Below are positions 61,717 through 64,000 of a stretch of 64,000 nt of DNA, one piece after another; the stretch's first letter is position 1, and the number at the start of each line of letters is the position of its first letter. This DNA is from CAZGNZ01 sp964527215 (GTDB taxonomy: Bacteria > Fidelibacterota > Marinisomatia > SCGC-AAA003-L08 > JACNLC01). The stretch is taken from contig CAZGNZ010000007.1 in the NCBI GenBank assembly GCA_964527215.1, positions 1 through 64,000 of the forward strand, in the 5' to 3' direction. The notes under the pieces were generated by a model that did no database searches, was not told where the DNA came from, and was given only the letters and a program-made list of their open reading frames with translations. A program made the translations under genes and the position numbers.

Positions 61717-61860
61717 AAGGTTACGTTTCATGTTTCAGATTGGGAAGTATCTGGCTCAGACAAAAAATGTCATTACAGTTGCGCGTCAGCTTCGGAATTT
61801 CACCGAATTCCTTCCATAATGAATTGGAAATCGAACAGAAATTATCAGTGATTTCCACCT
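61717..61860 (-). ncRNA. Cobalamin riboswitch
   Basis: On the minus strand the conserved core reads GGAATTCGGTGAAATTCC, then GCTGACGCGCAACTGTAA (61790-61773), then the B12-box-like GCCAGATACTTCCC (61755-61742). The outer stem P1 is AAGGT (61860-61856) with ACCTT (61721-61717). The whole lies directly upstream of the TTG start and GAGG site of the TonB receptor, so it probably closes translation or transcription when B12 is bound. Confidence 0.88.
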
Positions 61861-62012
61861 TGATCCAAATTAATTTGTAACTTTTCAAAAAGTAACAATC
61901 TAATGAAAGAGATTGAAAAATGATTGAAGGCAAATCTGTAAATGGAAATATATTTAGTGCCTTTATTTGCTGAAGATTAATCGATTTAATTAAATTGAAA
62001 TGGAGATAGTTA

Positions 62013-62339
62013 ATGGGAGACTTTACAGTCGAGATTACCGATGCGAATTTTGAAGCAGAAGTTCTACAGTCTGAAATACCGGTACTGATTGATTTCTGGG
62101 CGGTTTGGTGCGGTCCATGCAGAATGATTGAGCCTATTGTTGACGAAGTGGCACAGGAATCCGATGGTAAGGTTAAAGTCGGCAAAGTAAATGTCGATGA
62201 GAACCCTGGTATTGCAGCAAATTATGGCATAAGAAGTATTCCAACTCTTTTATTCTTTGCAAACGGAACGGTTCAGGAACAGGTAGTCGGTGCGGTTTCA
62301 AAGCAGCAGATAACCGGAATCCTGGACAAATTAAACTAA
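62013..62339 (+). CDS. trxA: Thioredoxin
   Basis: 108 residues with the active site WAVWCGPCRM (family WCGPC) and cis-Pro in SIPTLLFF. GGAGA precedes the ATG. Cytosolic disulfide reductant, reduced by the trxB product encoded 16 bases downstream. Confidence 0.97.
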   Translation: MGDFTVEITDANFEAEVLQSEIPVLIDFWAVWCGPCRMIEPIVDEVAQESDGKVKVGKVNVDENPGIAANYGIRSIPTLLFFANGTVQEQVVGAVSKQQITGILDKLN

Positions 62340-62355
62340 AGAGATTGGATTTAAC

Positions 62356-63288
62356 ATGGTTCGAAAGGTCATAATAATCGGTTCCGGTCCTGCAGGTCTC
62401 ACTTCTGCAATTTATACTGCACGGGCCAATCTGGAGCCATTGGTGTTTGAAGGTATTCAGCCTGGTGGTCAGCTGACCATTACAACGGATGTTGAGAATT
62501 TCCCGGGATTTCCAAAAGGAATCATGGGACCTGAATTGATGGATCAGCTCCGTAAGCAGGCCCAGCGGTTTGGCGCTGAAACGAAATTTGCCATGGTCGA
62601 CAAAGTTGATTTGTCGCAGCGTCCGTTTAAAGTCTGGGTGAGTGACGATGTATATGAAACTGAAACTCTGATAATTGCCACTGGAGCAACCGCCCGTCTC
62701 CTTGGTTTGGAATCTGAATCCAGACTGATGGGTTTTGGAGTTTCGGCTTGTGCAACCTGTGATGGTTTTTTCTACAAAGATAAAGAAGTTCTCGTTGTCG
62801 GCGGCGGAGATTCCGCCCTCGAAGAGGCCAATTATCTGACTAAATTTGCTTCCAAAGTTACCATAGTCCACAGAAGGGATGAACTGCGCGGATCCAAAAT
62901 AATGCGCGACCGTGCGTTTAATAATCCAAAAATTGATTTTCTGTGGAATGCCGTTATTGATGAATATCTTGGAGACCCCCAGGACAAAGGACTCACCGGT
63001 GTGCGGGTTAAAGATACCCAAACCGGCGAACTTTCTGAAGTTGTCTGCGACGGAGTCTTTGTTGCGATCGGTCATAAACCCAACTCGGAACTGTTTACGG
63101 ATTTTGTAAACACTGATGAGGTTGGATACATTAAAACGGAACCCGGAACATCAAAAACCTCGTTGGACGGTGTATTTGCAGCTGGAGATATACAGGACTC
63201 TGTATACCGCCAGGCAGTTACCGCAGCGGGTTCCGGTTGTATGGCTGCCATCGATTTGGAAAGGTATCTGGAAGCACACGAAGCCTAG
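62356..63288 (+). CDS. trxB: Thioredoxin reductase
   Basis: Low-molecular-weight NADPH-dependent type, 310 residues: FAD-binding IIGSGPAGLTSAIYTAR, redox-active CATCDG (about 133), NADPH-binding VVGGGDSALEEA and the C-terminal FAD motif GVFAAGDIQD. Full length. Together with trxA it forms the thioredoxin system in one short operon. Confidence 0.97.
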   Translation: MVRKVIIIGSGPAGLTSAIYTARANLEPLVFEGIQPGGQLTITTDVENFPGFPKGIMGPELMDQLRKQAQRFGAETKFAMVDKVDLSQRPFKVWVSDDVYETETLIIATGATARLLGLESESRLMGFGVSACATCDGFFYKDKEVLVVGGGDSALEEANYLTKFASKVTIVHRRDELRGSKIMRDRAFNNPKIDFLWNAVIDEYLGDPQDKGLTGVRVKDTQTGELSEVVCDGVFVAIGHKPNSELFTDFVNTDEVGYIKTEPGTSKTSLDGVFAAGDIQDSVYRQAVTAAGSGCMAAIDLERYLEAHEA

Positions 63289-63321
63289 GCTTAGAATACA
63301 GCACTCCATTCGGTTCGGTGT

Positions 63322-64000
63322 ATGAATAAATCCGGATCGAATTCTCTTCTTCATGACCAACGAACCATATCGAAGGCGAAAATGGTTCGACAGGATAAGA
63401 TCACTTACCTGAATTCCTGCTTTGACTGGCAGGAGAAAACAGTCCAATTCCCAACGGCATCACCGCTGGCAGGCTTGATTGGTCTGCTGCTGGCGGATGA
63501 ACTTCTGCCCGATTCAGACAGTATGCCCTACCAAAGTGCTGAACTGCTGGTTCGGAAGTTTTCAGACGCTGAATCATCCAAGAAATCCAAATCCGTTTCT
63601 TCGGCCGGACTGTCAGAGTCCATCGATCGAAACGTGGAATCCCTTATTGATGAACTGCTCATCTGGATGGGTCACCTTACAAACGGATCTTTGTTGGATT
63701 TCCTGGAAACGTACAAAGATGATGAACTTGTGGAAAAGCTTCTGCAGCTTGGGAATATGGACCGATTGAAAGCCAGGTATTTTGCCTGCGCATTCCTTAA
63801 AAGAGAGATCCTTCCTGTCAACGCAGCCGCTGGCCGTGTTTTAATTCGATTTGGAATCGTGCCCAAATTCAACTCAATGGCACAATTGTCAAAACACCTC
63901 AACCCGTATATTCCTTACGGCAGACATTTTTTCATGTGGCATCATTTGAATCAGCATGCCGAGACAGTCTGCCTGACTGATACACCGCTTTGTGAAGACT
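63322..64000 (+). CDS. Endonuclease III-like (HhH-GPD) protein, truncated by window edge
   Basis: An open frame from ATG 63322 (or 63382, with AAGG upstream) to the window end, at least 226 codons. The C-terminal part aligns with endonuclease III: LKARYFACAFL in the helix-hairpin-helix position, then LPVNAAAGRVLIRFG where active enzymes have VDTHxxRV, then HHLNQHAETVC-x6-C, the start of the iron-sulfur loop. The catalytic Asp position holds Asn. The N-terminal half is not obviously Nth. It follows trxB by 33 bases. Activity as a glycosylase is doubtful. Confidence 0.6.
   Translation, partial: MNKSGSNSLLHDQRTISKAKMVRQDKITYLNSCFDWQEKTVQFPTASPLAGLIGLLLADELLPDSDSMPYQSAELLVRKFSDAESSKKSKSVSSAGLSESIDRNVESLIDELLIWMGHLTNGSLLDFLETYKDDELVEKLLQLGNMDRLKARYFACAFLKREILPVNAAAGRVLIRFGIVPKFNSMAQLSKHLNPYIPYGRHFFMWHHLNQHAETVCLTDTPLCED

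Noticed and set aside
62173..63075. Minus-strand ORF of 300 codons
   Set aside because: Fully antisense to trxA and trxB, which have all their motifs.
1..64000. CRISPR arrays, rRNA genes, replication origin
   Set aside because: No regularly spaced direct repeats, no rRNA sequence and no DnaA-box cluster with dnaA or dnaN were seen.

Overview
The window looks like a chromosome segment of an FCB-group bacterium, most likely Candidatus Marinimicrobia (SAR406) or a close relative. Pointers are type I dockerin repeats on non-cellulosomal secreted proteins, a type IX secretion (T9SS) sorting domain next to a PorV-like protein, a GWxTD protein, acidic repeat lipoproteins, a lone GT5-type starch synthase domain and menaquinone genes. 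The placement is inferred from family content; there is no rRNA or marker phylogeny here.

Layout: 1-3631 is an AT-rich accessory segment. It holds an insertion-sequence end that cuts a trypsin-like protease, a dockerin protein, a short RadC, two small unknown genes and a decayed tyrosine recombinase, and it abuts tRNA-Ser(CGA). 3786-8154 is a nickel-uptake operon, nikR first, then an outer-membrane protein and NikK-L-M-Q-O, with a palindromic NikR operator. 8416-9039 holds a MITE-like repeat, a decayed small repeat-borne gene and tRNA-Ser(GGA). 9416-24750 on the minus strand carries ftsX-ftsE, a Ca2+/Na+ exchanger, nadD, bamD, a gluzincin-type surface peptidase, a T9SS cargo protein, porV with a hairpin-rich leader, and mlaE-F-D. 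24813-33580 is a seven-gene run (tol-like lipoprotein, starch synthase, repeat lipoprotein, outer-membrane protein, TPR lipoprotein, rpiB, glyA) closed by a clear terminator. 34179-39439 is the rod-shape cluster rodA-mrdA-mreD-mreC-mreB. A 0.3-kb element with terminal inverted repeats follows, then purH-purN-deoxynucleoside kinase-mtaB-oppF, transcribed leftward.

45170-45480 carries a second, intact copy of the repeat-borne small gene with its MITE. 45642-50493 is the menaquinone block (menF-menD-menH leftward, menG rightward) with a perfect 13-bp inverted repeat in the divergent promoter region. 50517-56236 holds DNA repair and miscellaneous genes, ending with a YhaM-type exoribonuclease. 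56300-61860 is a probable vitamin B12 uptake locus: a cobalamin riboswitch upstream of a TonB-dependent receptor and a BtuG-like propeller carrying a dockerin, convergent with a DUF6580 membrane protein and an outer-membrane barrel. The window closes with trxA, trxB and an endonuclease III-like gene that runs off the edge.

Most worth following up: the dockerin-tagged BtuG-like/BtuB locus; the two-copy MITE plus small-ORF unit; the five-copy MITE family; the T9SS cargo whose M6-type zinc motif is lost; terminator hairpins at the very start of two outer-membrane genes; and the NikR operator.
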